Source: Anaerolineales bacterium
GTDB lineage: Bacteria; Chloroflexota; Anaerolineae; 4572-78; NAK82
Assembly: GCA_024643945.1 (NCBI GenBank)
Contig: JAHELX010000305.1
Coordinates: 1-7,365 of the forward strand
DNA length: 7,365 nt
Reading direction: 5' to 3'
The first letter of the stretch is position 1, and each line of letters begins with the position of its first letter. The position numbers and the translations under genes are program-made. Below, in pieces: positions 1 to 5,549 of the stretch. The notes under the pieces are model-generated. The model saw only the letters and a list, made by a program, of their open reading frames with translations, ran no database searches and was not told where the DNA came from.

Positions 1-99
1 TCGGCTTGAGATTTGAAACACTTGCGCCTGTTCGTCCAGCCAGACAATACAGGCGTAGACCCCTGCCTTGCTATCCGCGCGGCACAGGAGTGCTGGTAT
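1..99 (-). other. Possible partial ORF downstream of pyrG
   Basis: Reading the minus strand from position 99 to the window edge gives 33 open codons after an in-frame TAA (100-102). The conceptual product contains GVYACIVWLDEQAQVFQ, which has a protein-like mix of residues. No ATG or TTG occurs in this frame. The only GTG is at 16-18, and it has no good ribosome binding site. The ORF overlaps the 3' end of pyrG in another frame. It may be the start of a downstream gene using a rare start codon, or it may be chance. I do not recognise a family. Confidence 0.2.
25..55. repeat. Inverted repeat just after pyrG
   Basis: CGCCTGT (25-31) and ACAGGCG (49-55) form a perfect 7-bp stem with a 17-nt loop that can hold a further GTC/GAC pairing. 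It lies 16 bp beyond the pyrG stop, where a terminator would be expected. No clear T-tract follows on the minus strand, so it is at best a weak or Rho-assisted terminator. It could also be fortuitous within the start of another gene. Confidence 0.3.
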
Positions 100-1744
100 T
101 TAGAGTCTGAGGTTCGCATCTATCACTTTCTGGTTGGCCCAGCAACTCGGTCCCCTCTCGCACAACCCGAATGAAGGCATTGAAGAGAGGATGAGGTCGA
201 GTGGGACGTGATCGAAACTCAGGGTGAAACTGGCTCCCCAGCATAAAGGGATGATCCCGCATCTCGACAATCTCTACCAGTCGCCCATTAGGAGACAAGC
301 CTGAGAAAATCATGCCAGCCTCCTCCAGGTCTTTGCGGTACAAGTTGTTGAACTCAAAACGGTGCCGATGACGTTCAAAGGCCAGAGCTTCGCCGTAAGC
401 GGCATAGGCTTTGGTGTCTTCCACCAGACGGCAAGGATAAATACCCAGTCGCATGGTGCCACCGATGTCGGCAATGTCTCGCTGCTCAGGCATGAGATCA
501 ATGATGGGGTACTTGGTATTCATATCAAACTCAGTGGAGTTGGGCTCGTCGCTGTCGAACACGTGCCGGGCTAACTCGATGACCATCACCTGCATGCCCA
601 GGCACAGGCCCAAGTAAGGAACCTTATTCTCTCGCGCAAAACGGGCGGCTACGACCTTCCCTTCAATACCCCGATAGCCAAAGCCCCCCGGCACCACGAT
701 ACCATCCACCTGCTCCAACTGATCCAGGGCGCGTCCCCGCTCCAGTTGCTCGGAACTGACCCACTGGATATCTACGTCGCAACCCTGGTGAATAGCAGCG
801 TGGTGCAATGCCTCCCGAACGCTGATATAGGCATCGTGCAGTTCGATGTATTTACCTACGATGGCTACCCGAACCGAGGGCTTGGGACGCTTGATTTCAG
901 ACACCAATGCTCGCCATTCGGATAGGTCAGGCGAGTGGGTCGGCAATTTCAACCGCTCCACTACGAAGTCGCCTAATCCAGCCTCCTCCAGCAGCAATGG
1001 TACTTCGTAAATAGTCTTGACCGTCGGCAAGGGGATAACTGCTCGCTCTTCAACGTCGCAGAAAAGGGCGACTTTCTCGCGAAGATTACCATCCACCGGA
1101 TAGTCGGCTCGGCAAACGATCACATCGGGCTGGATACCGATGCCGCGCAATTCCCGCACGCTATGTTGGGTAGGCTTGGTCTTCAATTCACCTGTAGCAC
1201 CAATGTGCGGCAGGAGTGTCACGTGGACATAAAGGGTATTGTCGCGTCCGGCGTCTTTGCGCATCTGACGCAGCGCCTCCAAGAAAGGCAGTCCCTCGAT
1301 GTCACCTACCGTGCCTCCCACCTCGACGATGACCACTTCGGCCCCGCTCTCGCGTGCTACCTGGGTAATGGAGGCTTTGATCATATTTGTTACGTGAGGG
1401 ATGACCTGGATGGTTTTGCCCAGGTAATCACCGCGCCGCTCGCGGGTGATAACCCTCTGATATACCTGGCCGGCTGTTACATTGCTGGCCCGGGTCAAAT
1501 TCTCATCAATGAAACGCTCGTAAGCACCCAGATCCAGGTCGGTTTCGGCACCATCATCCAGCACGAAGACCTCGCCGTGCTCATAGGGTGACATGGTACC
1601 AGGATCTACATTGAGATAAGGGTCCAGCTTTTGCACTGAAACCGATAGCCCCCGGCTCTTCAGTATCCGGCCCAGCGACGCTGCTGTCACGCCCTTGCCT
1701 AACGATGAGACGACCCCACCTGTGCAAAAGATATACTTGGTCAT
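71..1744 (-). CDS. pyrG: CTP synthase (glutamine-hydrolysing)
   Basis: Converts UTP, ATP and glutamine to CTP, the last step of de novo cytidine nucleotide synthesis; cytosolic. The 557-aa product has the usual length (E. coli about 545). The N-terminal amidoligase domain opens with KYIFCTGGVVSSLGKG (P-loop). The likely Mg-binding acidic residues are Asp71 (LDLG) and Glu141 (VEVGGTVGDIEG), and TGELKTKPTQHSV follows. From about residue 290 comes a class-I glutamine amidotransferase domain. It shows the oxyanion motif PGGFGYRG, nucleophile Cys381 (LGLCLGMQ), and His507 and Glu509 (SQFHPEF). All catalytic parts are present. The ATG at 1742-1744 is chosen because GGGGAGG (1751-1757) lies 6 nt upstream. 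The adjoining TTG at 1745-1747 would sit only 3 nt from it. The last ~20 residues are a non-conserved tail. Its own promoter and a structured leader lie upstream. Confidence 0.98.
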   Translation of the reverse strand: MTKYIFCTGGVVSSLGKGVTAASLGRILKSRGLSVSVQKLDPYLNVDPGTMSPYEHGEVFVLDDGAETDLDLGAYERFIDENLTRASNVTAGQVYQRVITRERRGDYLGKTIQVIPHVTNMIKASITQVARESGAEVVIVEVGGTVGDIEGLPFLEALRQMRKDAGRDNTLYVHVTLLPHIGATGELKTKPTQHSVRELRGIGIQPDVIVCRADYPVDGNLREKVALFCDVEERAVIPLPTVKTIYEVPLLLEEAGLGDFVVERLKLPTHSPDLSEWRALVSEIKRPKPSVRVAIVGKYIELHDAYISVREALHHAAIHQGCDVDIQWVSSEQLERGRALDQLEQVDGIVVPGGFGYRGIEGKVVAARFARENKVPYLGLCLGMQVMVIELARHVFDSDEPNSTEFDMNTKYPIIDLMPEQRDIADIGGTMRLGIYPCRLVEDTKAYAAYGEALAFERHRHRFEFNNLYRKDLEEAGMIFSGLSPNGRLVEIVEMRDHPFMLGSQFHPEFRSRPTRPHPLFNAFIRVVREGTELLGQPESDRCEPQTLNTSTPVPRG

Positions 1745-1769
1745 CAAAGACCTCCCCGCGCCTTAGAAG

Positions 1770-1815
1770 GCATTTGAAAATTCGGGTTTCGGCCCTACCA
1801 GCATTTTTCAAATGC
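1770..1815. repeat. 11-bp inverted repeat in the pyrG leader
   Basis: GCATTTGAAAA (1770-1780) is exactly complementary to TTTTCAAATGC (1805-1815), with a 24-nt gap. In the pyrG mRNA this could form a long stem close to the ribosome binding site. The distal arm also sits in a local 6-bp hairpin, GCATTT/AAATGC (1801-1815), that excludes the long stem. Two alternative folds are therefore possible. It could instead be a protein-binding site on DNA. Confidence 0.55.
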
Positions 1816-1821
1816 GCTCTT

Positions 1822-1835
1822 AGTACCTGCGTACT
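1822..1835. repeat. Small palindrome AGTAC-CTGC-GTACT
   Basis: A perfect 5-bp stem with a 4-nt loop in the pyrG leader. It is one of several adjacent small hairpins (next: CGCTAAAAGCG at 1840-1850). Short stems like this can occur by chance, but their clustering is notable. Confidence 0.35.
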
Positions 1836-1850
1836 TGTTCGCTAAAAGCG

Positions 1851-1890
1851 AGGTGGGGAGAGCTGCCGTTACCGGCTACTCTCCCCACCT
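1851..1890. repeat. Strong 12-bp hairpin in the pyrG leader
   Basis: AGGTGGGGAGAG (1851-1862) and CTCTCCCCACCT (1879-1890) are perfectly complementary. The 16-nt interior can pair further (GCCG/CGGC). On the pyrG transcript the stem is followed by CGCTTTTAGCG, a short T-run inside another mini-hairpin. It is therefore terminator-like but not a classical Rho-independent terminator. The stop codon of a possible 31-codon leader ORF falls in its loop. A role in attenuation of pyrG is inference. Confidence 0.6.
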
Positions 1891-1971
1891 GGTCTTCCTC
1901 ATCTCCTCCCCCTTTGGGGAGCCGATGGTATCTGGCAACACATTTAAGATACACTCCATCTCATTCAACAT
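1876..1971 (-). CDS. Possible leaderless 31-codon leader peptide
   Basis: An ATG at 1969-1971 opens a 31-codon frame ending in TAG at 1876-1878. The product begins MLNEMECILNVLPDTIG and ends in a basic segment. The ATG lies 4 nt after the predicted pyrG -10 hexamer, so the transcript would start at or within a base or two of it. Translation would thus be leaderless; no Shine-Dalgarno site is possible. The stop codon lies inside the 1851-1890 hairpin, so a translating ribosome would affect its folding. Leader peptides that couple translation to transcription are known for E. coli pyrBI and pyrE, which makes this plausible. The ORF is short, unrecognised, and may be chance. Confidence 0.25.
   Translation of the reverse strand: MLNEMECILNVLPDTIGSPKGEEMRKTRWGE
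1906..1921. repeat. Small hairpin CTCCCC-CTTT-GGGGAG
   Basis: A perfect 6-bp GC-rich stem with a 4-nt loop, between the pyrG promoter and the strong hairpin at 1851-1890. In the pyrG transcript its GGGGAG arm is similar to the arms of the larger hairpin (GGTGGGGAGAG), so alternative pairings are possible. Confidence 0.4.
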
Positions 1972-1975
1972 GTCG

Positions 1976-2004
1976 ATGATAGCACAAATGCGTCTGGATG
2001 TCAA
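1976..2004 (-). promoter_or_regulatory. pyrG promoter
   Basis: On the minus strand TTGACA (1999-2004, perfect -35) is followed after exactly 17 bp by TATCAT (1976-1981, five of six -10 bases). The predicted start of transcription is near 1969, giving a pyrG leader of about 225 nt. Its -35 lies only 9 bp from that of the divergent glycosidase promoter. Confidence 0.7.
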
Positions 2005-2013
2005 CGATTCAAA

Positions 2014-2042
2014 TAGACCAGAGGTCCAACCTCTGTTATAAT
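2014..2042 (+). promoter_or_regulatory. Promoter of the GH1 glycosidase gene
   Basis: A perfect -10 TATAAT (2037-2042) lies 17 bp after TAGACC (2014-2019), a four-of-six match to TTGACA. Transcription should start near 2049, leaving a 27-nt leader with AGGAG (2065-2069) 6 nt before the ATG. A perfect dyad fills the spacer. Confidence 0.65.
2019..2035. promoter_or_regulatory. Candidate operator in the GH1 promoter spacer
   Basis: CAGAGGT-CCA-ACCTCTG is a perfect 7-3-7 dyad lying exactly between the -35 and -10 of the glycosidase promoter. Position and symmetry suggest binding by a dimeric regulator. It would be a repressor by simple occlusion, or less likely a MerR-type activator, since the 17-bp spacer is not the long spacer usual for that family. 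No regulator gene is within the window. Sugar control is inference from the adjacent gene. Confidence 0.5.
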
Positions 2043-2075
2043 CCAGGCATTACTCAAGGAGAAAAGGAGACGACT

Positions 2076-3413
2076 ATGCCCAGACGCATCCTCATCTTCC
2101 CTGACGGATTCCGGTGGGGAGCAGCGACCTCCGCCTACCAAAACGAAGGGAACAGCACTAACAACGACTTCTGGGCTTGGGAACAAGTCCCCGGTCACGT
2201 CGCCGACGGGACCACCAGTGGGTTGGCCTGCGACTGGTGGAATCGGGCTGAAGAGGACTTCGATCGGGTGGAAGCCATGGGTCTCAATGCCCTCCGCATA
2301 TCGGTAGAGTGGAGCCGGATTGAGCCCCGACCAGGCATATGGGACAACGCTGCCTTTGACCGCTACCGGGAGATGCTGAAAGCGTTACATGCACGCGGCC
2401 TGGAGCCAATGGTCACACTGCACCACTTCACTAACCCGTTGTGGTTGACCGAGCGGGGCGGCTGGGCTGACGGGAGGATAGTATCATTATTCGAGCGATA
2501 TGCTGCCAAAGTAGTCGAAACGTTGAGCGATTTGTGCCAGACATGGTGCACAATCAACGAGCCTAATATCTACACCGCGCACGCTTACGTGCTGGGCAAA
2601 TGGTCGCTGGGAGAGAGTAATTTGCTAAAATTCATCCGCGCCACACGTAACCAGGTGAAGGCACACGCGGCAGCTTACCACGCGATCCACCAGCGACAAC
2701 CTGAGGCGCGAGTGGGTATTGTCAAACACATAGCGGCCTTCGATCCGGCCAACCCAGACTCTGCCCTCGACCGAAGGGTGGCTACCATCAGGGACCAATT
2801 GCTCAACTGGCGCTTTATGGACGCGGTAACGAAGGGTAGACTCAAGCTTCCCTTTGGGGCTGGCATCCGCCGTCACCCACCGGCAGTGGAGAGCACCGAT
2901 TTCATCGGCCTCAACTATTACGGCCGCCATCTATTGCACTTTGATATCACCGCCGCCGGGACCCTTTTCGCCGCCGAAACCCCGGCGCCACCTGATATCG
3001 CCTGGCCCAAGCCCTGGACAGACCGCGAGATTTATCCGGCCGGCCTCTACCGTTTCCTCACCCGGCTGGCCACCTATGGCCAACCCCTCTATGTCACCGA
3101 AAACGGGATGGCCGATGCAGCCGACCAGATTCGCCCTGGCTTCATACTTACCCACCTGGCGGCTCTCCACCGCGCCATCCGCGAGGGCGTGGACGTGCGT
3201 GGCTATTATTATTGGACGCTGGTAGACAATTACGAATGGGTTGAGGGGTGGACCACTCCCTTTGGCCTCATCGCGCTGAACCCGGTGACTCAGGAACGCA
3301 CGCCCCGCCGCAGTGCGCAGCTATACGCCGAGATCACGCGGGCCAACGCCATCACCAGGGAGATGGTCGCGGAGTATGCACCTGGAGTTATGGACCAGGT
3401 CTTTGCGGACTGA
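2076..3413 (+). CDS. Glycoside hydrolase family 1 (beta-glucosidase type)
   Basis: A retaining beta-glycosidase that probably cleaves beta-glucosides or beta-galactosides. There is no signal peptide, so it is cytoplasmic and would act on imported disaccharides. The 445-aa product matches the family length. The N-terminal GH1 signature is FPDGFRWGAATSAYQNEG, with the substrate-binding Gln and Glu. HHFTNP follows near residue 116. The acid/base is Glu162 in TINEPN, and the nucleophile is Glu342 in YVTENG. The C-terminal substrate-binding loop is NYEWVEGW, which replaces the commoner NFEWxxGY. All catalytic residues are present. The ATG at 2076 is chosen because AGGAG precedes it at 6 nt and the GH1 fold starts at once. 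An in-frame ATG at 1998 would lie upstream of the promoter. The gene is monocistronic; it converges with the small gene ending 16 bp away. Exact substrate cannot be told from sequence, so no symbol is given. Confidence 0.95.
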   Translation: MPRRILIFPDGFRWGAATSAYQNEGNSTNNDFWAWEQVPGHVADGTTSGLACDWWNRAEEDFDRVEAMGLNALRISVEWSRIEPRPGIWDNAAFDRYREMLKALHARGLEPMVTLHHFTNPLWLTERGGWADGRIVSLFERYAAKVVETLSDLCQTWCTINEPNIYTAHAYVLGKWSLGESNLLKFIRATRNQVKAHAAAYHAIHQRQPEARVGIVKHIAAFDPANPDSALDRRVATIRDQLLNWRFMDAVTKGRLKLPFGAGIRRHPPAVESTDFIGLNYYGRHLLHFDITAAGTLFAAETPAPPDIAWPKPWTDREIYPAGLYRFLTRLATYGQPLYVTENGMADAADQIRPGFILTHLAALHRAIREGVDVRGYYYWTLVDNYEWVEGWTTPFGLIALNPVTQERTPRRSAQLYAEITRANAITREMVAEYAPGVMDQVFAD

Positions 3414-3429
3414 TCCGGGAACCAGGCAA

Positions 3430-3642
3430 CTACCCTCGCCAGGCTCGTTTGGTAATGCGCGAGTCTAGCTTGGTGGAGAAATCCTCCAGATCCTCTTGCC
3501 TCAAATTCTTGAGGGCCTCGATCTCATCGTCTGTCAGGTCGTGGCCTTGAAGCGCCTGGTCAGGATTGGAGAATAACAAGTTGCGAAACTCGGTATCGAT
3601 CACGGCGCGACCTATGATCTGGGAAACTGCATCTTGAGCCAT
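3430..3642 (-). CDS. Small NHLP-clan (Os1348/Franean1_4349-like) protein
   Basis: A 70-aa acidic helical protein. It begins MAQDAVSQIIGRAVIDTEFR, continues with a nitrile-hydratase-like leader pattern (LLFSNPDQAL, then LTDDEIEALKNL), and ends in RAWRG. The order 'xxIGRxxxDxEFRxxLxxNPxxAL...LTxxExxAL' is that of the Os1348/Franean1_4349 family of NHLP-related putative RiPP precursors, recalled from family knowledge and not searched. There is no GG cleavage site or Cys/Ser/Thr-rich core, so it may be a stand-alone helper or leader-like protein. An ATG at 3664-3666 would add 8 residues. The ATG at 3640-3642 is preferred because AAGGAGAG stands just upstream. No modification enzyme or transporter lies within the window. 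It has its own extended -10 promoter. Function unknown. Confidence 0.8.
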   Translation of the reverse strand: MAQDAVSQIIGRAVIDTEFRNLLFSNPDQALQGHDLTDDEIEALKNLRQEDLEDFSTKLDSRITKRAWRG

Positions 3643-3724
3643 GACAAGACTCTCCTTCCATTTCATCCGAGTGAAACAAAGCCGAAATCTTCAGAGAAAT
3701 CGCAAAACGAAGTTACTGGAGCCA

Positions 3725-3733
3725 ATTATAACA
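3725..3733 (-). promoter_or_regulatory. Extended -10 promoter of the NHLP-like gene
   Basis: The minus strand reads TGTTATAAT, a perfect -10 (TATAAT, 3725-3730) with a TG extension. No good -35 is seen 17 bp upstream, which is tolerable for an extended -10 promoter. The start would be near 3718, giving a leader of about 76 nt. Confidence 0.6.
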
Positions 3734-3786
3734 TAATTTCCCTAAGAATAGAAGACAATTACCGGACAACTGCCTACCTGCGTGTT

Positions 3787-3814
3787 TTGCGTTACCCGGC
3801 CAAGGTGGTATAAT
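3787..3814 (+). promoter_or_regulatory. Promoter of the small membrane protein gene
   Basis: A perfect TATAAT (3809-3814) is preceded by TGG, making an extended -10. TTGCGT (3787-3792) is a partial -35 at 16 bp. Transcription should start near 3821. GGAG (3838-3841) then stands 7 nt before the ATG. Confidence 0.6.
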
Positions 3815-3848
3815 TCATAGTGTAATTACATTTACCTGGAGCAATAGA

Positions 3849-4130
3849 ATGGCTCGACGAAAACGAACGAGCAAAACATCTTCAAAACGCCGCCTCTCGG
3901 CATCTCAAATTATCTTCTACATACTCAGTGTGATCATTATACTGAGCATGGCGATTGGATTTGTGATCAGCGCATTTCCCGGGTCGAACAGACAGCCGTC
4001 GGTCCCTACGCCGACGCCTATCATCTTCGCCACTATCACGCCGACACCTACGCAAGGGCCGACGGCCACGCCCATGCCAGCCACGGAGCAGCCCGCCCGT
4101 GGCGTGGCTACACCCTCGCCCGGCCAATGA
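3849..4130 (+). CDS. Small single-pass membrane protein with Pro/Thr-rich tail
   Basis: A 93-aa protein of unknown function. Residues 1-18 are very basic (Arg/Lys/Ser). Residues 20-43 form one hydrophobic helix (IIFYILSVIIILSMAIGFVI). The rest is a low-complexity Pro/Thr/Ala tail with repeated PTPTP-type motifs and no cysteine. By the positive-inside rule the N-terminus is cytoplasmic and the tail outside; the tail resembles an O-glycosylation-type stalk, without proof. It has a clear promoter and ribosome binding site, which supports it as a real gene. It ends 9 bp from the convergent cobU stop. Short proteins of this build, with a TM and a PTP-rich tail, are common in Chloroflexota, from general knowledge; they are not functionally assigned. 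Confidence 0.8.
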   Translation: MARRKRTSKTSSKRRLSASQIIFYILSVIIILSMAIGFVISAFPGSNRQPSVPTPTPIIFATITPTPTQGPTATPMPATEQPARGVATPSPGQ

Positions 4131-4139
4131 CGAGCGTTC

Positions 4140-4703
4140 TCATCCCTTTAATGTCATCGGCAGGCCGGCAACCAGCAGATAAACCTGGTCCGCAGCGGCG
4201 GCTAATCGCTGATTAGCACGTCCCAGCACGTCGCGGTAGAGGCGCCCCAATGGGTAAGGGGGTACCAATCCCATCCCCACCTCGTTCGAGACGATCACCA
4301 TCGGCAGGCCAAGTTGTGCCTGAGCATTCAACAACGCCTCAATTTCGGCGGTGACAGCCGCATCAGCCACTTCTTCGGCCGCCGGTCCCTCCGCCGCCTC
4401 TCCACTGTGCGCCAGCACTACATTGGTGACGAACAGCGTGAGACAGTCAAGCAAAATCGCATCGGCGATGGGCTGTGCAGCCAGCAAAGCTGCACCTACG
4501 TTGATTGGTGCTTCCAGCGTCATCCAGGTGGGAGAGCGCCGGGCACGATGCGCCTGGATGCGAGCACGCATTTCGTCGTCTTTGGCCTCGGATGTGGCGA
4601 CGTAAAGCACTCGCGGGCCGTAGCTGGCAACTAGCTGCTCCGCGTAGGCGCTCTTGCCAGCTCGGGCACCACCTAAAACCAAAATCAATTCAGGGTTGAT
4701 CAC
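4140..4703 (-). CDS. cobU: Adenosylcobinamide kinase / adenosylcobinamide-phosphate guanylyltransferase
   Basis: Bifunctional CobU/CobP enzyme of nucleotide-loop assembly. It phosphorylates adenosylcobinamide and then guanylates it to adenosylcobinamide-GDP, the substrate of CobS; cytosolic. The 187-aa length is normal (Salmonella about 181). Visible motifs are the P-loop GGARAGKS (11-18), His52 in RIQAHRARR (the position of the guanylylated His in the family), [11 protein letters not shown] (84-94), [10 protein letters not shown] (139-148), GRANQ (161-165) and VAGLP (178-182). The start is GTG (4701-4703). An in-frame TAA lies four codons upstream and no ATG intervenes. GGAG (4715-4718) is 12 nt away, which is rather far. 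It follows cobS by 47 bp and is the last gene of the riboswitch-controlled operon. Confidence 0.96.
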   Translation of the reverse strand: MINPELILVLGGARAGKSAYAEQLVASYGPRVLYVATSEAKDDEMRARIQAHRARRSPTWMTLEAPINVGAALLAAQPIADAILLDCLTLFVTNVVLAHSGEAAEGPAAEEVADAAVTAEIEALLNAQAQLGLPMVIVSNEVGMGLVPPYPLGRLYRDVLGRANQRLAAAADQVYLLVAGLPMTLKG

Positions 4704-4750
4704 AGCTGATGATTACTCCATGCCTGAACGAAAGGGAAAATGAGCAAGCA

Positions 4751-5491
4751 TCACAGCGCGCCCCCTCTCAGCACAGTCGCCAAGAGCAGACCAACGACTT
4801 CGGCCAGTTCATTGAGCGCACCGTACACATCGCCCGTGAGGCCGGGAATGCGCCGCTGAACCCATATAGCGAACACAAGGGCAAAAAGCCAGATGACAGC
4901 GAAACTTGCTAACCCGCCCAGCCCCCTAACGAGCAACGCGACCAGCAACGCCGTGCTCCCGGCAACGAGGGTGTGGGGCCAGGCCAGACCCTGCCGGAAC
5001 CAGGCGGCAAAACCATCAGAGCGGGCCAGTGGATAACGCCAGGCAGTCCAGACCATCGCCCATCGACTCAAGGCCGGTATCACCAACAGCCAATTCACCC
5101 GATCACCTGGCGCCAGGGCGGCCAACGCCGAAAATTTCACCAATAGCAGACAAATCGCCCCTATCACGCCAAAGGCGCCCACCCGGCTGTCTTTCATGAT
5201 CTCCAGTCGTTGCTCGGCCGGTTTGGCCACCAGCAGACCATCGCAACAATCAATGAAGCCATCCAGGTGTAGCCCACCGGTGATAGCCACCCAGGCCGCC
5301 AGCAAAAGCGCCGTCGCCGGCAAATCGGGCAACAGATGGGTGAGAAGAAAATCAAAGAGGGCCAACATCGCCCCAATGATGAGTCCAACCAGGGGGAACC
5401 AGGCCATTGAGCGGCCCGGTCGCTGGATGACCGGCTCGCGCTGACCTAAAGGGAGAACCGTGAGCAATTGCCAGGCAAAGAAAAAACCCAT
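4751..5491 (-). CDS. cobS: Adenosylcobinamide-GDP ribazoletransferase (cobalamin synthase)
   Basis: Integral membrane enzyme that joins adenosylcobinamide-GDP to alpha-ribazole (phosphate) to give adenosylcobalamin (phosphate). The 246-aa product has the family length and several hydrophobic helices (about 30-50, 60-72, 108-127, 133-150, 175-190, 194-212). Family motifs are GGLHLDGFIDCCDGL (72-86), IMKDSRVGAFG (98-108) and LTGDVYGALNE (218-228). The acidic residues likely to bind metal are intact. The CC of DCCDGL replaces the usual TA-type pair, a mild oddity. ATG at 5489-5491 is the only reasonable start; only a weak GGA-type Shine-Dalgarno is seen upstream. It lies 58 bp after the toroid gene and 47 bp before cobU. 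No cobT, cobC or cbiB is in the window, so the alpha-ribazole supply must be encoded elsewhere or acquired. Confidence 0.96.
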   Translation of the reverse strand: MGFFFAWQLLTVLPLGQREPVIQRPGRSMAWFPLVGLIIGAMLALFDFLLTHLLPDLPATALLLAAWVAITGGLHLDGFIDCCDGLLVAKPAEQRLEIMKDSRVGAFGVIGAICLLLVKFSALAALAPGDRVNWLLVIPALSRWAMVWTAWRYPLARSDGFAAWFRQGLAWPHTLVAGSTALLVALLVRGLGGLASFAVIWLFALVFAIWVQRRIPGLTGDVYGALNELAEVVGLLLATVLRGGAL

Positions 5492-5549
5492 CGGCGAGAG
5501 TGAACGTCCTGGGCCAGGTGAACCCCCCGCCCGCGACGTTGATAGGCTG

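Noticed and set aside
1163..1591. 142-codon plus-strand ORF opposite pyrG
   Set aside because: It is antisense to well-conserved pyrG codons and has no start signals; a shadow of the real gene.
1770..1890. Inverted repeats as ends of a MITE or insertion sequence
   Set aside because: No transposase, no target-site duplication and no repeated copy in the window; better explained as leader RNA structure.
1835..2041. Plus-strand ORF of 68 codons in the pyrG/GH1 intergenic region
   Set aside because: It runs through both divergent promoters and the hairpins, has no ribosome binding site, and its product resembles no family I know.
1998..2075. N-terminal extension of the glycosidase from the ATG at 1998
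   Set aside because: That ATG lies upstream of the predicted promoter and lacks a ribosome binding site; the GH1 fold begins just after the ATG at 2076.
2854..3225. 123-codon plus-strand ORF inside the GH1 gene
   Set aside because: It is frame-shifted within a well-supported GH1 gene and has a Pro/Ser-rich, low-complexity product.
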